A stretch of 64,000 nt of DNA, taken from assembly GCF_003991355.1 (NCBI RefSeq), contig NZ_RCSU01000007.1, forward strand, positions 124,001 to 188,000, given 5' to 3'. Made by a program: the position numbers and the translations under genes. The notes beneath the pieces are model-generated. The model searched no databases, was not told the origin of the DNA, and saw only the letters and a program-made list of their open reading frames with translations. Position 1 is the stretch's first letter; the number at the start of each line of letters is the position of its first letter. Below are positions 47,160 to 57,235 of this stretch, in pieces. This DNA is from Pseudoflavitalea rhizosphaerae (GTDB lineage Bacteria > Bacteroidota > Bacteroidia > Chitinophagales > Chitinophagaceae).

Positions 47160-50100
47160 ATGAGAAAAATGTTAGCTATGCTGACAGTATGCCTGCTATT
47201 GGCTATAGGCGTACTTGCGCAAAAAAAAGTCACTGGAAAAGTGACAGACAACAATGGTGACCCCATCCCCAATGCAAGCGTACAGATAAAGGGATTGAAC
47301 ACCGGAACCACCACCAACTCTGAAGGGAATTTCTCTCTATCTCTTCCAGAGAAAGCCAAAACACTAATAATCTCCAGTATTGGCTACAAACCAAAAGAAG
47401 TGAACATCGGATCCCAATCCATTTTTTCAATCTCCCTGGAAAGCGAGATCAGGGAGGCTGAATTGGTGATTGTGACCGGTTACACCAGGGAGAAAAAATC
47501 AAATTTCGCAGGTGCCGCTACGGTATTAAGTAACAAAGTAGTGGAAAATGTACCTGTAGGAGCATTTGATCAGGCATTGCAGGGTAAGGCGGCCGGCGTG
47601 CAGGTACAATCCGCTTCGGGTCAGCCTGGTTCCAGTGCAAACGTTACTATCCGGGGGGTCTCCTCCATACAGGCAGCTTTTGCACAACCTCTTTATGTTA
47701 TAGATGGAGTGCCTGTACCGTCTTTTGATATGCAGTCAATCAACCCCAACGACTTTGAATCCATAACTGTATTGAAAGATGCAAATGCTGCGGCATTGTA
47801 TGGTGCAAGAGGTGGAATTGGAGTAATTGTTATCACCACAAAGAGAGGTAAATCCGGTAAAACAAATTTTTCTTTCCGCACTTCAATTGGAACTACTCAG
47901 CCACCTAACGCAACTAACTTCGATTTGATGAATACGAAGGAAATGTTTGAATATGAAGAGCGGCTTGGCATGATGGGGCTGGGGATTTCCGGACCGGGAT
48001 GGGTATATTCAAAGAATAACCCAAATTATGCTTCATTGACACCGGAAAATAAGGCCCGTTATGATTTCCTGAGAGACAGCCTGGGAGCTATCAATAGCGA
48101 TTATACAGACATTTTGTTCAGAAACGGTTTTTCACAGAATCATGAAATAAATGTTTCCGGCGGAAGTGACAGAACAAGGTTCTTCCTCTCCCTCGGCTAT
48201 TTTGATCAAAAAGGTACTGATTTGAGATCCAGGCTCAGAAGGTATTCCGGCAGATTCAATTTGGATCATACTATCGGAAAGCTGAACATTTCCTGGAATA
48301 ACCTCATTGGTTATGCGAAAACTGATTTGAATGAGGGGGAATTCCTGGGTAATAGCGCCCGCAACCCATTCCAGATGGCATGGCGGTCTAAGACCTACGA
48401 AAATCCTTACAGATCAGATGGCTCGCTCATCTTTGGAGTAAGTACCAGTTTGGCCCTGAAACAGATCGGTAACGTTTTGGAAGGGATTGAAAATTCAAAA
48501 TGGACTGATGACAGGTTGAAAGTTAATTCTGGTCTGACGTTTTCTTTTGATGTAACTCCCTTCCTCCGCGCCAGGAACGTAACAGGCATTGATGCGTCAT
48601 TTGACTTTGAAATGAGAGGTGTTAAGGCCAATTCATATGTAGGTTCATTGCAAACACTGAATGCAGGTTATCAGGCAGAAGCAGCGCGCACAAGAACCCA
48701 GTTGATCAATACCAGTTCCCTGGTTTTTCATAAAACTTTCAACGTTATACATGATGTTGAAGTTGGTGGTTATTTCGAAGCAGTTCGGGCCTGGAATAAA
48801 GGTTTGGGCTTCCGTCTCTACAACCTTGACCCCCGGCTTGAATATACCGGACAAGGTGCAGGCGCACTACCAAGCGCTGGACCTCAAAACTCAACCAGCG
48901 CCAGTTCAGGTTTTGGAATCAGGTCATATTTTGCCACCGCAAGATACACCTTTGATGAGCGGATCTCAATCAATGCTAATATAAGAAGGGACGGCACTTC
49001 AAGGATACTGAATGATGCCAATAAGGAGATCACTACCTGGTCTGCCGGCGCCATATGGAATGTAATTCGCGAAAAATTCATGGAGAAACAAAATATTGTT
49101 TCTGATTTGAGATTGAGGGCCAGTTATGGATCCGTTCCAAATATCGGAAGTATTACTACCGGTAATTATGCCATGTCTCTTGCTGGTATGTATACTATTA
49201 CCAACTATCTCGGGCCACAGATGCCCTTGTTCGGAACTACAACTGCCTTCGGAGGATCACCTATTACAGGTTTGGTTCCCACTACTCCCGGAAATCCAAG
49301 TTTGAAACTTGAATATGTAGTTAAGGCGAATCTCGGGCTTGACTTTTCTGTGTGGAATGACAGGGCAAGGTTTACGGTAGATGCCTATAAGAATACTACT
49401 AAAGACCTTTTTGTGAATCAACCAACATCTTATACAGCTGGATTCAATAATGCCAGCCTGCCTATTAATGCTGGTACCATGGTGAATAAAGGGTTTGAAT
49501 TTTCTGCATTTGTAGACATTATCCGGAACAGCTCAACCAAACTTACCTTCAACTGGAACCATGCCATCAATAAAAACGAGGTTACTGATCTGGGTTTGGT
49601 GAATGAATATGTTGTTGGCACTTATATCATCCGTAAAGGACTGCCGTATGGTTCTCACTATACATACCACTACCTGGGTGCTGATGTTCAAACCGGAAGG
49701 CCAAGATATCTTACAGAAGATAACAAAGAAACCAATAGTCTTGGTGATGCTGGTAGGTTTGCCACTTTTGGGACTTTTCTTCCGGTTCATGTAGGTGGTT
49801 TCGGATTGGATCTTAGCTATAAGCGTTTCAGCATTGGAGTAGGATTCTCATATCAAACGAAGGTTAGCCGCTATAATAACATCTGGAACTGGGTAACAAG
49901 AGGTACGCCGGGATATCATAATGCTGTTAACGCATCTAAGGTGATGCTAACAGATCAATGGCAGAAACCTGGCGATGTAAAACTTTATCAATCGCCTCAA
50001 TATGATCGTGACTTTACATCCGCAGACATCCAGGATGCTAAATTCCTGCGCTTCCGTACACTTAGCGTTGGATATGATATTCCAGGCTTTTCTGCTGGTT

Positions 50101-50261
50101 CTACCAAGATCATTAAAGGAGGGCGCTTTTTCATACAGGCATTTAATCTCTTTGTATGGAGCCCATGGAAAGGTCCGGACCCGGAAGATAATAATAATAT
50201 CAGTCTGAATGAATTTCCAAACCCCCGTGCTATGACTGCCGGAATTGAGATTAATTTCTAA
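47160..50261 (+). CDS. SusC-like TonB-linked outer-membrane protein, pair 1
   Basis: A 1033-residue outer-membrane barrel that imports a bound substrate with its SusD partner, powered by TonB. The signal peptide ends LAQ. The carboxypeptidase-D-like domain (about 24-95, VTGKVTDNNGDPIPNASVQIKG) is followed by the plug with GKAAGVQVQSASGQPG, YVIDGVPVPS and the hallmark AAALYGARGGIGVIVITTKRG. The barrel ends in IEINF, the aromatic end needed for Bam insertion. The ATG at 47160 is used rather than TTG 47154. No extra signalling domain is present, so it is not tied to an ECF sigma cascade. Confidence 0.95.
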   Translation: MRKMLAMLTVCLLLAIGVLAQKKVTGKVTDNNGDPIPNASVQIKGLNTGTTTNSEGNFSLSLPEKAKTLIISSIGYKPKEVNIGSQSIFSISLESEIREAELVIVTGYTREKKSNFAGAATVLSNKVVENVPVGAFDQALQGKAAGVQVQSASGQPGSSANVTIRGVSSIQAAFAQPLYVIDGVPVPSFDMQSINPNDFESITVLKDANAAALYGARGGIGVIVITTKRGKSGKTNFSFRTSIGTTQPPNATNFDLMNTKEMFEYEERLGMMGLGISGPGWVYSKNNPNYASLTPENKARYDFLRDSLGAINSDYTDILFRNGFSQNHEINVSGGSDRTRFFLSLGYFDQKGTDLRSRLRRYSGRFNLDHTIGKLNISWNNLIGYAKTDLNEGEFLGNSARNPFQMAWRSKTYENPYRSDGSLIFGVSTSLALKQIGNVLEGIENSKWTDDRLKVNSGLTFSFDVTPFLRARNVTGIDASFDFEMRGVKANSYVGSLQTLNAGYQAEAARTRTQLINTSSLVFHKTFNVIHDVEVGGYFEAVRAWNKGLGFRLYNLDPRLEYTGQGAGALPSAGPQNSTSASSGFGIRSYFATARYTFDERISINANIRRDGTSRILNDANKEITTWSAGAIWNVIREKFMEKQNIVSDLRLRASYGSVPNIGSITTGNYAMSLAGMYTITNYLGPQMPLFGTTTAFGGSPITGLVPTTPGNPSLKLEYVVKANLGLDFSVWNDRARFTVDAYKNTTKDLFVNQPTSYTAGFNNASLPINAGTMVNKGFEFSAFVDIIRNSSTKLTFNWNHAINKNEVTDLGLVNEYVVGTYIIRKGLPYGSHYTYHYLGADVQTGRPRYLTEDNKETNSLGDAGRFATFGTFLPVHVGGFGLDLSYKRFSIGVGFSYQTKVSRYNNIWNWVTRGTPGYHNAVNASKVMLTDQWQKPGDVKLYQSPQYDRDFTSADIQDAKFLRFRTLSVGYDIPGFSAGSTKIIKGGRFFIQAFNLFVWSPWKGPDPEDNNNISLNEFPNPRAMTAGIEINF

Positions 50262-50284
50262 GTACTAATATTAAATCTATTATA

Positions 50285-51727
50285 ATGAAAATTGTGAAAT
50301 ATCTATTATTAGCGTCAGTGCTTGCGATAGTGGTATCCGGTTGCCAGAAACTACTGGATGTGCCAGAAACAGATGTGATTGCAGGTGATGTTGCTCTCAA
50401 AACTGTTGCGAATAATGAACAGGGAGTAATTGGCGCTTATGCTGCACTTGGTGTAGAAATGAACATCCTGTTAAATGCAACATTTTCTGATGAAGTAAAA
50501 ACTGTAGGAGAATTCTACAATGCTGCCACCACGCATGAATGGCAATATAGCTCCCAGGATGTGGGTATCAGAGATAATTTTACTGCAATGGGGCCCAACT
50601 ACCAGATAGTTGATCGGGTTAACAGGGTACTAGCTGCATTACCTACTGCAGACTCAACGCGAACAGGTGATGAAAAGCTGCGTTCAAGATTGCGTGGAGA
50701 AGCACTATTCCTGCGCGCATATGCGCATTTTGAGTTGTTCCGTTACTATTGTGAAAAATACACACCTGGTGGACTGGCAATGCCATACCTGGAAAAGTCT
50801 ATCCTGGAACCAGTTGCCAGGATAGATATGGCAACCTATTTTAGTAAGTTAAATGCCGATATCAGTGAAGCGAAAGGACTACTTCCAAATAACCTGAGCG
50901 ATAAATTCAGAGCCAATGTTGCCAGTGCTCACGCTTTGCATGCAAGGATAGCGCTTTACCAGGGAGATTGGCCTACTGCTGAATCAAATGCCACGGCTTA
51001 CATAAATTTACTGCCACTGGCGAGCAGGGCAGACTTTCCTAAAATCTGGACTGATGAAATAACAGACGAAGTATCATTCCAGCTGTTGCGCAACCCTCAG
51101 GTTGGCCCGCGAATGGGTAGTTTGTTCAGGGGGATTTCAAGTGTTGTAAATGGGAATATTCAACTGGGCACCATTGTATGGGGAGTGAGCGATAAATTAT
51201 GGAATAGCTACGATGCTGATGATATCCGGTTTGATGCATACGTAATTGATGAGCCCCTGCTTGCTGACAATGGCCGTCCTTCCAAAATTGTAAAAAAATA
51301 TGCGGGAGGCGCCTATACAACCGCAACAGAAAACTTCACCAACGGCAAAGTTTTCCGTACAGGAGAAATGTACCTCATCAGGGCTGAAGCACGTGCCGAA
51401 CAGAACAAATTTTCCGGGGCAAACAGCGCTGAGTCTGATCTTAATGAACTAGGGGCTATGCGGATCTCTGGATACACTCCGATTAGTCTTGGTTCGAAAG
51501 ATGAGGCTATTACTGCGGTTATGAATGAACGTTTTATTGAGCTTCCATTTGAAGGGCATAGATTTTTCGACTTGAAAAGGAGAGGATTGCCTGTACAAAG
51601 AAATGCTTCCGATGCGCCTACAACAAGTTCGGCAACATTAGAGGCAGGTAATTTCAGGTTCGTTTTACCTATTCCACAAAGAGAATTGGAGGCGAATGTA
51701 TTAATGGAGCAGAATCAGGGTTATTAA
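50285..51727 (+). CDS. SusD-like surface lipoprotein, pair 1
   Basis: A 480-residue lipoprotein that caps the SusC barrel and binds the substrate. The lipid site is the Cys in VVSGCQKLLDVPE. The TPR-like helical core is seen in RSRLRGEALFLRAYAHFELFRYYCEKYTPGG, NLSDKFRANVASAHALHARIALYQGD and, near the end, AVMNERFIELPFEGHRFFDLKRRG. It lies 23 bp after its SusC gene, with a strong terminator after it, so the two form a closed unit. The substrate cannot be read from the sequence. Confidence 0.94.
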   Translation: MKIVKYLLLASVLAIVVSGCQKLLDVPETDVIAGDVALKTVANNEQGVIGAYAALGVEMNILLNATFSDEVKTVGEFYNAATTHEWQYSSQDVGIRDNFTAMGPNYQIVDRVNRVLAALPTADSTRTGDEKLRSRLRGEALFLRAYAHFELFRYYCEKYTPGGLAMPYLEKSILEPVARIDMATYFSKLNADISEAKGLLPNNLSDKFRANVASAHALHARIALYQGDWPTAESNATAYINLLPLASRADFPKIWTDEITDEVSFQLLRNPQVGPRMGSLFRGISSVVNGNIQLGTIVWGVSDKLWNSYDADDIRFDAYVIDEPLLADNGRPSKIVKKYAGGAYTTATENFTNGKVFRTGEMYLIRAEARAEQNKFSGANSAESDLNELGAMRISGYTPISLGSKDEAITAVMNERFIELPFEGHRFFDLKRRGLPVQRNASDAPTTSSATLEAGNFRFVLPIPQRELEANVLMEQNQGY

Positions 51728-51745
51728 CTACTGCATCCTGAAAGG

Positions 51746-51782
51746 AATACGGCCTGCTAAATGATGCAGGCCGTATTTTTTT
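51746..51782 (+). terminator. Rho-independent terminator after SusC/D pair 1
   Basis: AATACGGCCTGC (51746-51757) pairs perfectly with GCAGGCCGTATT (51766-51777), followed by T residues. Confidence 0.93.
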
Positions 51783-51981
51783 ATGTGATGCCCGCACAGA
51801 TTCTAATTTCGCTCATGGTAAGTGGGTAGAAATGCTGATCGTACTTATCAAGTATTAATTTTTTGCTAAAAAAAATTAGCACGGTAAGCAGCCAGATCAA
51901 TACATTTGCTGTCCATAAAGTTGATAACTGTTTCAAAATGCAGTTTCCACTTTAGTTTTACAAAAACATAAACTCACGCAC

Positions 51982-54900
51982 ATGAGAAAAATGCTGTTGC
52001 TTTTAGCAAGCTTCTTGCTATTATCGTGGCAACTATTCGCCCAAACCCGAACTATCTCCGGGAAAGTTACTGATGACAAATCTAATCCAATTCCCAACGC
52101 ATCCATCACAGTTAAAGGTGCATCAGTAGGAACAACTACCAACACAGATGGTGTGTTTTCAATTACAGTTCCCGATAACGCAAAAGTGTTGATCATTTCT
52201 GCAATTGGAATGACCAGTCAAGAAGTGACAATTGGTTCAAAGACTAATATTTCTGTAGCACTTCTCATTGAGGATAAATCCCTTCAGGAAGTAGTGGTAG
52301 TAGGCTATGGTAAGACAACGAAACAGGCCTACACGGGTTCTGCGGTTGTTGTAAACAGTGAGAGACTTACAAATAAAGCAGTGGCGAATGTTTCACAGGC
52401 ACTCGCTGGCGAGGTTGCTGGCGTACGTGTTATAAATACTTCCGGTCAGCCGGGAACCGCTGCTACTATTCGAATCAGAGGTATTGGTTCTGTAAATGGA
52501 AACAGAGATCCTCTCTATGTAGTCGACGGTATACCCTATACTGGAAGTATCAACGCCATCAATATGGCTGATGTTGAATCTACCACAGTGCTGAAAGATG
52601 CAACTGCAACTGCGATCTATGGAGCACGTGGCGCAAATGGGGTAATTGTAATTACTACTAAGAGTGGCAGAGGTAAAAGTTTCATCGAAGTGGATGGATC
52701 AATCGGCGTGAACAAGGCTATCCTGCCTCGTTACGATGTGATCAGAAGCCCGGAAACATTTGCGATCCTCAGTTGGGAGTCTCTGTATAATGAAGCGCCA
52801 AGTTATGGCGTAACCGATCCTGCTGATCGAATAGCTTATGCGAACGAAGAGTTGTTTGGCACGGCCTATGGTATCGGCCCGGAATATAATATGTGGAAGG
52901 TTGCTGATGGAGGAGAGCTTATCGATCCTACTACTAAAACTATCAAACCAGGTGTTCAAAGAAAATATGATCCTGAAAATTGGTCTGATTATGCCTTCCA
53001 ATCTTCCACGCGCCAGGAGGTGAACCTGAAAATCGGTGGGGGAGATAGCAAGACCAGTTTTTATACAGGTTTAGGTTATCTCAATGATGTTGGCTACTCG
53101 CTCAATACTGACTACAAAAGGCTTTCTGCCCGACTTAATGTTACTCACGAAGTGAAAAAGTGGTTGAGCGGTTCAATGAATCTTTCTTATGCCAACTCCA
53201 AAAATAATACGAACGGACAGGGAAATAACTCCAACAGTGTATTCTGGTTCGTAGATAATCTTCCTCCAATCTATCCCCTTTTTAAGAAAGATGCAAACGG
53301 TCAAAATATTCCTGACCCCTATTTCGGAGGGAGTATCTACGATTATGCAGATGAGGCGAATACAGTTGTGGGTAGAAGATTTGGTGCATTTACCAATGCA
53401 GTTGCTGATGCAAAGTATGACACTAGAAGGCATGATAAAAATGAATTGGTTGGCGCAGGCGCACTTACTATCAAATTCACGAAGGATTTGTCACTTGAAA
53501 ATCGTGTTGGTGTACAGTACTTTAATAACAATTATGTCAATAGGTCTAATAAATATTATGGTTCATCTGCATCTCAGTTCGGCTCAATCTACCAGCGAAA
53601 ATCTGAAATGATTAATTACAATGTGCTTAATCTTCTGCGATATACAAAAGGATTCGGCGATCATAGTATCGAAGCCTTGGTGGCGCATGAGAATGCAGAC
53701 AACAAACTAACAATCACAGATGCATCAAAATATCGTCTGGTGCAGAATAATAACGAAGATTTCAATAATGCAACTGTTACCAACCCTACTTCACAATGGG
53801 TGAATCAATACAGAATTGAAAGCTATTTTGGTCAGGTGAATTATGATTTCAGGAACACTTATTATATTTCTGGTAGCTTCAGAAGAGACGGGTCTTCAAG
53901 ATTCCTTAAAAATAAGTGGGGTAACTTTGGATCAATTGGTGCTGGCTGGATAATGACGAACGAGAATTTCTTAAGCAACCTTGATTGGCTTACCTTTCTG
54001 AAATTGAAAGCCAGCTACGGACTTATCGGCGAACAGGCTGGAATTGGATTCTATCCAGGTTTTGATCTTTTCAGCATTGATAACTTGAACGACAATCCTG
54101 CTTTCTCATTTAACTCAAAAGGTAACCCTGATTTAACCTGGGAAAAGTCAAAAATGTTCCAGGTTGGTACTGAGTTCAGGATCGGTAAATTCCTGACTGG
54201 TTCATTGGATTATTACATCAAGAACACTGATAATTTGATCTTCGACAGGAGGGTAGGGCCTTCAATCGGTTATGCGCTGTTGAAGGTAAATGATGGTAAC
54301 TTGCGAAACCAGGGCTTTGAATTTGACTTAACCGGGCATATAATTCAGAGGAAAGATTACTATGTTAATCTGACAATCAATGGTGAGATGTTCAAGAATA
54401 AGATTACCGCAATGCCTGTCGATCCTGTTACCAACAAACCGAAGCCTATCGATATTCAGGGTAACTATGGTTGGTCTAAAGGGCACTCAATTTATGACTT
54501 CTACCTGCGTGAATGGGCCGGTGTGGATGCTAAAGATGGCAGAGCTATGTGGACACAATACTATGATGATGCTAACAACAACGACCAACTTGATGCCGGT
54601 GAGGGTATTGCTTCTCTGACTCAGTATGTAAATGAAAATCCCGACAAAGCCGGCCAATTGAAAACTACAACTACCAAAACCTACGCGAATGCGACCCAGT
54701 TCTTTGGTGGCAAATCCGCCATTCCCAAAATAAGGGGTGCAGTAAACCTTACTGCCGGTTATAAGGGGTTTGATTTGGCGGTTCAATTGTTGTATAGCTT
54801 TGGCGGTTATGCTTATGATGGGGCATATGCAGTATTGATGAGCAATGATGCTATAGGCTCCAATAACTGGCATACAGACATTCTAAACAGGTGGCAAAAA

Positions 54901-55212
54901 GAAGGTGATATCACAGATGTTCCAAGGTTGGATAATGGAGTGAACTATCAGGTGAACTCTGCTTCAACCAGATTCCTCACAAAAGCAAACTTTTTTGCTC
55001 TTAATAACGTGCGTCTCTCTTACAATATACCTTCAAATGTACTGGGCAAAGTGAATATTACTGATACCCAGATCTGGGTTTCCGGAGATAATCTCTGGGT
55101 TCATTCAGCACGTAAAGGTTTCAACCCTGCAACTGCAGAGAGTGGTGCTTCAGATATGTACCGTTATTCACCTCTGTCCACACTTACAGTTGGTCTGAGA
55201 GTTAAGTTCTAA
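51982..55212 (+). CDS. SusC-like TonB-linked outer-membrane protein, pair 2
   Basis: A 1076-residue outer-membrane importer. Signal peptide ending LFAQ; carboxypeptidase-D-like domain (ISGKVTDDKSNPIPNASITVKG); plug with VVVVGYGKTTKQAYTGS, LAGEVAGVRVINTSGQPG, YVVDGIPYTGS and AIYGARGANGVIVITTKSG; long barrel ending LRVKF. It is clearly different from the first SusC in the barrel, so a different substrate is expected. A 254-bp leader with no exact -7 box precedes it. Confidence 0.95.
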   Translation: MRKMLLLLASFLLLSWQLFAQTRTISGKVTDDKSNPIPNASITVKGASVGTTTNTDGVFSITVPDNAKVLIISAIGMTSQEVTIGSKTNISVALLIEDKSLQEVVVVGYGKTTKQAYTGSAVVVNSERLTNKAVANVSQALAGEVAGVRVINTSGQPGTAATIRIRGIGSVNGNRDPLYVVDGIPYTGSINAINMADVESTTVLKDATATAIYGARGANGVIVITTKSGRGKSFIEVDGSIGVNKAILPRYDVIRSPETFAILSWESLYNEAPSYGVTDPADRIAYANEELFGTAYGIGPEYNMWKVADGGELIDPTTKTIKPGVQRKYDPENWSDYAFQSSTRQEVNLKIGGGDSKTSFYTGLGYLNDVGYSLNTDYKRLSARLNVTHEVKKWLSGSMNLSYANSKNNTNGQGNNSNSVFWFVDNLPPIYPLFKKDANGQNIPDPYFGGSIYDYADEANTVVGRRFGAFTNAVADAKYDTRRHDKNELVGAGALTIKFTKDLSLENRVGVQYFNNNYVNRSNKYYGSSASQFGSIYQRKSEMINYNVLNLLRYTKGFGDHSIEALVAHENADNKLTITDASKYRLVQNNNEDFNNATVTNPTSQWVNQYRIESYFGQVNYDFRNTYYISGSFRRDGSSRFLKNKWGNFGSIGAGWIMTNENFLSNLDWLTFLKLKASYGLIGEQAGIGFYPGFDLFSIDNLNDNPAFSFNSKGNPDLTWEKSKMFQVGTEFRIGKFLTGSLDYYIKNTDNLIFDRRVGPSIGYALLKVNDGNLRNQGFEFDLTGHIIQRKDYYVNLTINGEMFKNKITAMPVDPVTNKPKPIDIQGNYGWSKGHSIYDFYLREWAGVDAKDGRAMWTQYYDDANNNDQLDAGEGIASLTQYVNENPDKAGQLKTTTTKTYANATQFFGGKSAIPKIRGAVNLTAGYKGFDLAVQLLYSFGGYAYDGAYAVLMSNDAIGSNNWHTDILNRWQKEGDITDVPRLDNGVNYQVNSASTRFLTKANFFALNNVRLSYNIPSNVLGKVNITDTQIWVSGDNLWVHSARKGFNPATAESGASDMYRYSPLSTLTVGLRVKF

Positions 55213-55230
55213 TCCAAAAAATTGAATCGT

Positions 55231-56727
55231 ATGAAACTTAAATATATTCTTCTGTCTGCCGTTGCTGGAGCGACCATGATCCTCACTGGCTGTAAGAAAG
55301 ACTATCTGGAATTAAATTCAACTGAATTCATTTCTTATGACCAGCTTCTTGAAGCATCCAGGAAAGATCCTGGACTGCTGGCTGGTACTGTAAATGGCCT
55401 TTATGCTACTATGTATCAGGTCGGATCTGGTGGAACGACCGGCCATGACGACTTTGGTCAGAAAGGGTATGATATTTTCCTCGATATGTTAAGCGGAGAT
55501 ATGGCGCTGATTGGTGTAACCTATGGTTGGTATACTCCTGTAGTTCGCTTCCAGGCTTCCCTGGATTATACCCGCAACAACAACTATCAACCATGGCGCT
55601 TTTATTACAGACTAATTCTTGGCGCCAATACCGTGTTAGACGCACTCGGCGGTGACACGATTCCACAAACAGAACCTGAAAGGCGCCATATTGCGGGGCA
55701 AGCCAAAGCAATGAGGGCCTATGCTTATTTCTATCTGACCCAATTCTATTCTAAAGAATATGGTGACGGTACTGAAAAAATCCTGCCAATTTACACCAAT
55801 ACGAAAATGGTGAACCAACCAAAGAGTACTACAAAACAAGTGTTCGACCTGATGGTGAAGGACCTGGATACTGCACAGAATTATCTTTCAGATTTCAATC
55901 GTGCTACAAAAGACCAGGTAAATTCCAATGTGGCGAAGGGTATGCTTGCATATGTACTTGCCTACCGCGGAACACAGGAAGATCTTGAAAGAGTTGTAAC
56001 ACTTACGCAGGAAATTGTAGATGCCAATCCACTCACAACACCTGATGAAACTGTTGCGCGTTTTGTGAATGGTGTACTTCAGAATCCTCAATCTGGGTTC
56101 AATAACGTAGCTACTCCAAGTTGGATATGGGGTGTAGACCTCACTCTTGCCAGTAACCTCGACCTTGTTTCTTGGTGGGGACAAATGGACTATTTTACCT
56201 ATAGTTACGCAGGAGCTGGAGATGCTAAAGTGATGGATGCAAGTCTTCAAGCTTCTATAAAGGCAGATGATATCCGTCGGGGACAATTCCATAGTACCGG
56301 CCGCCCACTTCAGAAGTTCTTTGATCCGGCAAGAAAGGCAATGGGACAGCGTTCAGTGACCACGGACTATATTTATATGAGAACAGATGAATTCCTCTTA
56401 TTGAATGCAGAAGCCAAGGTTCGTCTCGGTCAGGATGGCCCAGCAAGAGATGCACTGAAACTGTTGCTGGATGAAAGAGTTACTGATTACGCTTATGTTG
56501 ATGCACTGAGTGGCCCAGGATTGTTGGATGAGATCTACAAGCAAACAAGGATTGAACTCTGGGGAGAAGGAAAATCCTACCTTGCAATGAAGAGACTTAA
56601 AAAATCAATTACCAGAGGTCCCAATCACTTATATTTTGCCGGCAATACATATGCGTATAATGCACCGGAACTTACCTTCCCTATTCCTCAGGCCGAAGTA
56701 TTGAACAACCCCGTGTTGAATAACTAA
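55231..56727 (+). CDS. SusD-like surface lipoprotein, pair 2
   Basis: A 498-residue partner of the second SusC. The signal peptide ends MILTGCKKDYLEL with the lipid-modified Cys. Helical core segments include ERRHIAGQAKAMRAYAYFYLTQFYSKEYG and DEIYKQTRIELWGEGKSYLAMKRLK, the usual C-terminal SusD signature. The ATG at 55231 is chosen over TTG 55222. It lies 18 bp after its SusC gene and is followed by a terminator. Confidence 0.94.
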   Translation: MKLKYILLSAVAGATMILTGCKKDYLELNSTEFISYDQLLEASRKDPGLLAGTVNGLYATMYQVGSGGTTGHDDFGQKGYDIFLDMLSGDMALIGVTYGWYTPVVRFQASLDYTRNNNYQPWRFYYRLILGANTVLDALGGDTIPQTEPERRHIAGQAKAMRAYAYFYLTQFYSKEYGDGTEKILPIYTNTKMVNQPKSTTKQVFDLMVKDLDTAQNYLSDFNRATKDQVNSNVAKGMLAYVLAYRGTQEDLERVVTLTQEIVDANPLTTPDETVARFVNGVLQNPQSGFNNVATPSWIWGVDLTLASNLDLVSWWGQMDYFTYSYAGAGDAKVMDASLQASIKADDIRRGQFHSTGRPLQKFFDPARKAMGQRSVTTDYIYMRTDEFLLLNAEAKVRLGQDGPARDALKLLLDERVTDYAYVDALSGPGLLDEIYKQTRIELWGEGKSYLAMKRLKKSITRGPNHLYFAGNTYAYNAPELTFPIPQAEVLNNPVLNN

Positions 56728-56795
56728 GCTTTTCAATAGAATTCAGGAGAGGCTTTCTGCTTTATAAAAAGCTATTTTCTGCGACAGCACTTTTG

Positions 56796-56823
56796 AAGGG
56801 GCGACCAAAATGGTTGCCCCTTT
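56796..56823 (+). terminator. Terminator after SusC/D pair 2
   Basis: AAGGGGCGACC (56796-56806) and GGTTGCCCCTT (56812-56822) pair with one G-U across an AAAAT loop and are followed by TTT. Confidence 0.75.
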
Positions 56824-57183
56824 CTGCGTAGTGAGTTCGGCATGGGTACGCAATTCAGAAATAGAAACAATTCCCAGATGAAGCCATTCTTTTTATTTAC
56901 AGGAAACTAACTTTTATGATCAGTCTCACAATACAAACTAAGTGTAATTACTTAGTAACCCGGATACAACCAGCCCCTGGATGTATTGATCTGCATTTAA
57001 TCAATCGAAAATTATAGAGTGTTTTTAGTTAGCTCATATTTTATCGTGATTGGATTACTTTGGCTTTATAATGAAAAAACAATCAGAACGGATTCGTTGC
57101 ATTATCAACTGGGCTATTTTTTTCTTCCTTGTTGCGAGTTAGGGTACTTAAATATCATGATTAGCCGGATTGATAGTGCAGTT

Positions 57184-57217
57184 AAAAAAAACGCCGGAGA
57201 ACTCTCCAGCGTTTTTT
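57184..57217. terminator. Bidirectional terminator
   Basis: An A-run with ACGC (57184-57194) and GCG followed by a T-run (57209-57217) flank a GGAG/CTCC inner stem. It lies just past the TlpA gene stop on the minus strand. Confidence 0.85.
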
Positions 57218-57235
57218 ATATCAGTTAACAATTAC

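Larger units (their letters stand above)
56728..57235. other. 508-bp intergenic region
   Basis: No convincing gene. A 69-codon frame (57019-57228) has a poor start and runs into a terminator hairpin, so it is not counted. The region holds a hairpin at 56796-56823 after the SusD gene and another at 57184-57217 that serves the TlpA gene. The middle is AT-rich and featureless by eye. Confidence 0.5.

Noticed and set aside
57019-57228. 69-residue plus-strand ORF before the TlpA gene
   Set aside because: It begins with a weak start, has no conserved feature, and its last codons are inside a terminator hairpin.
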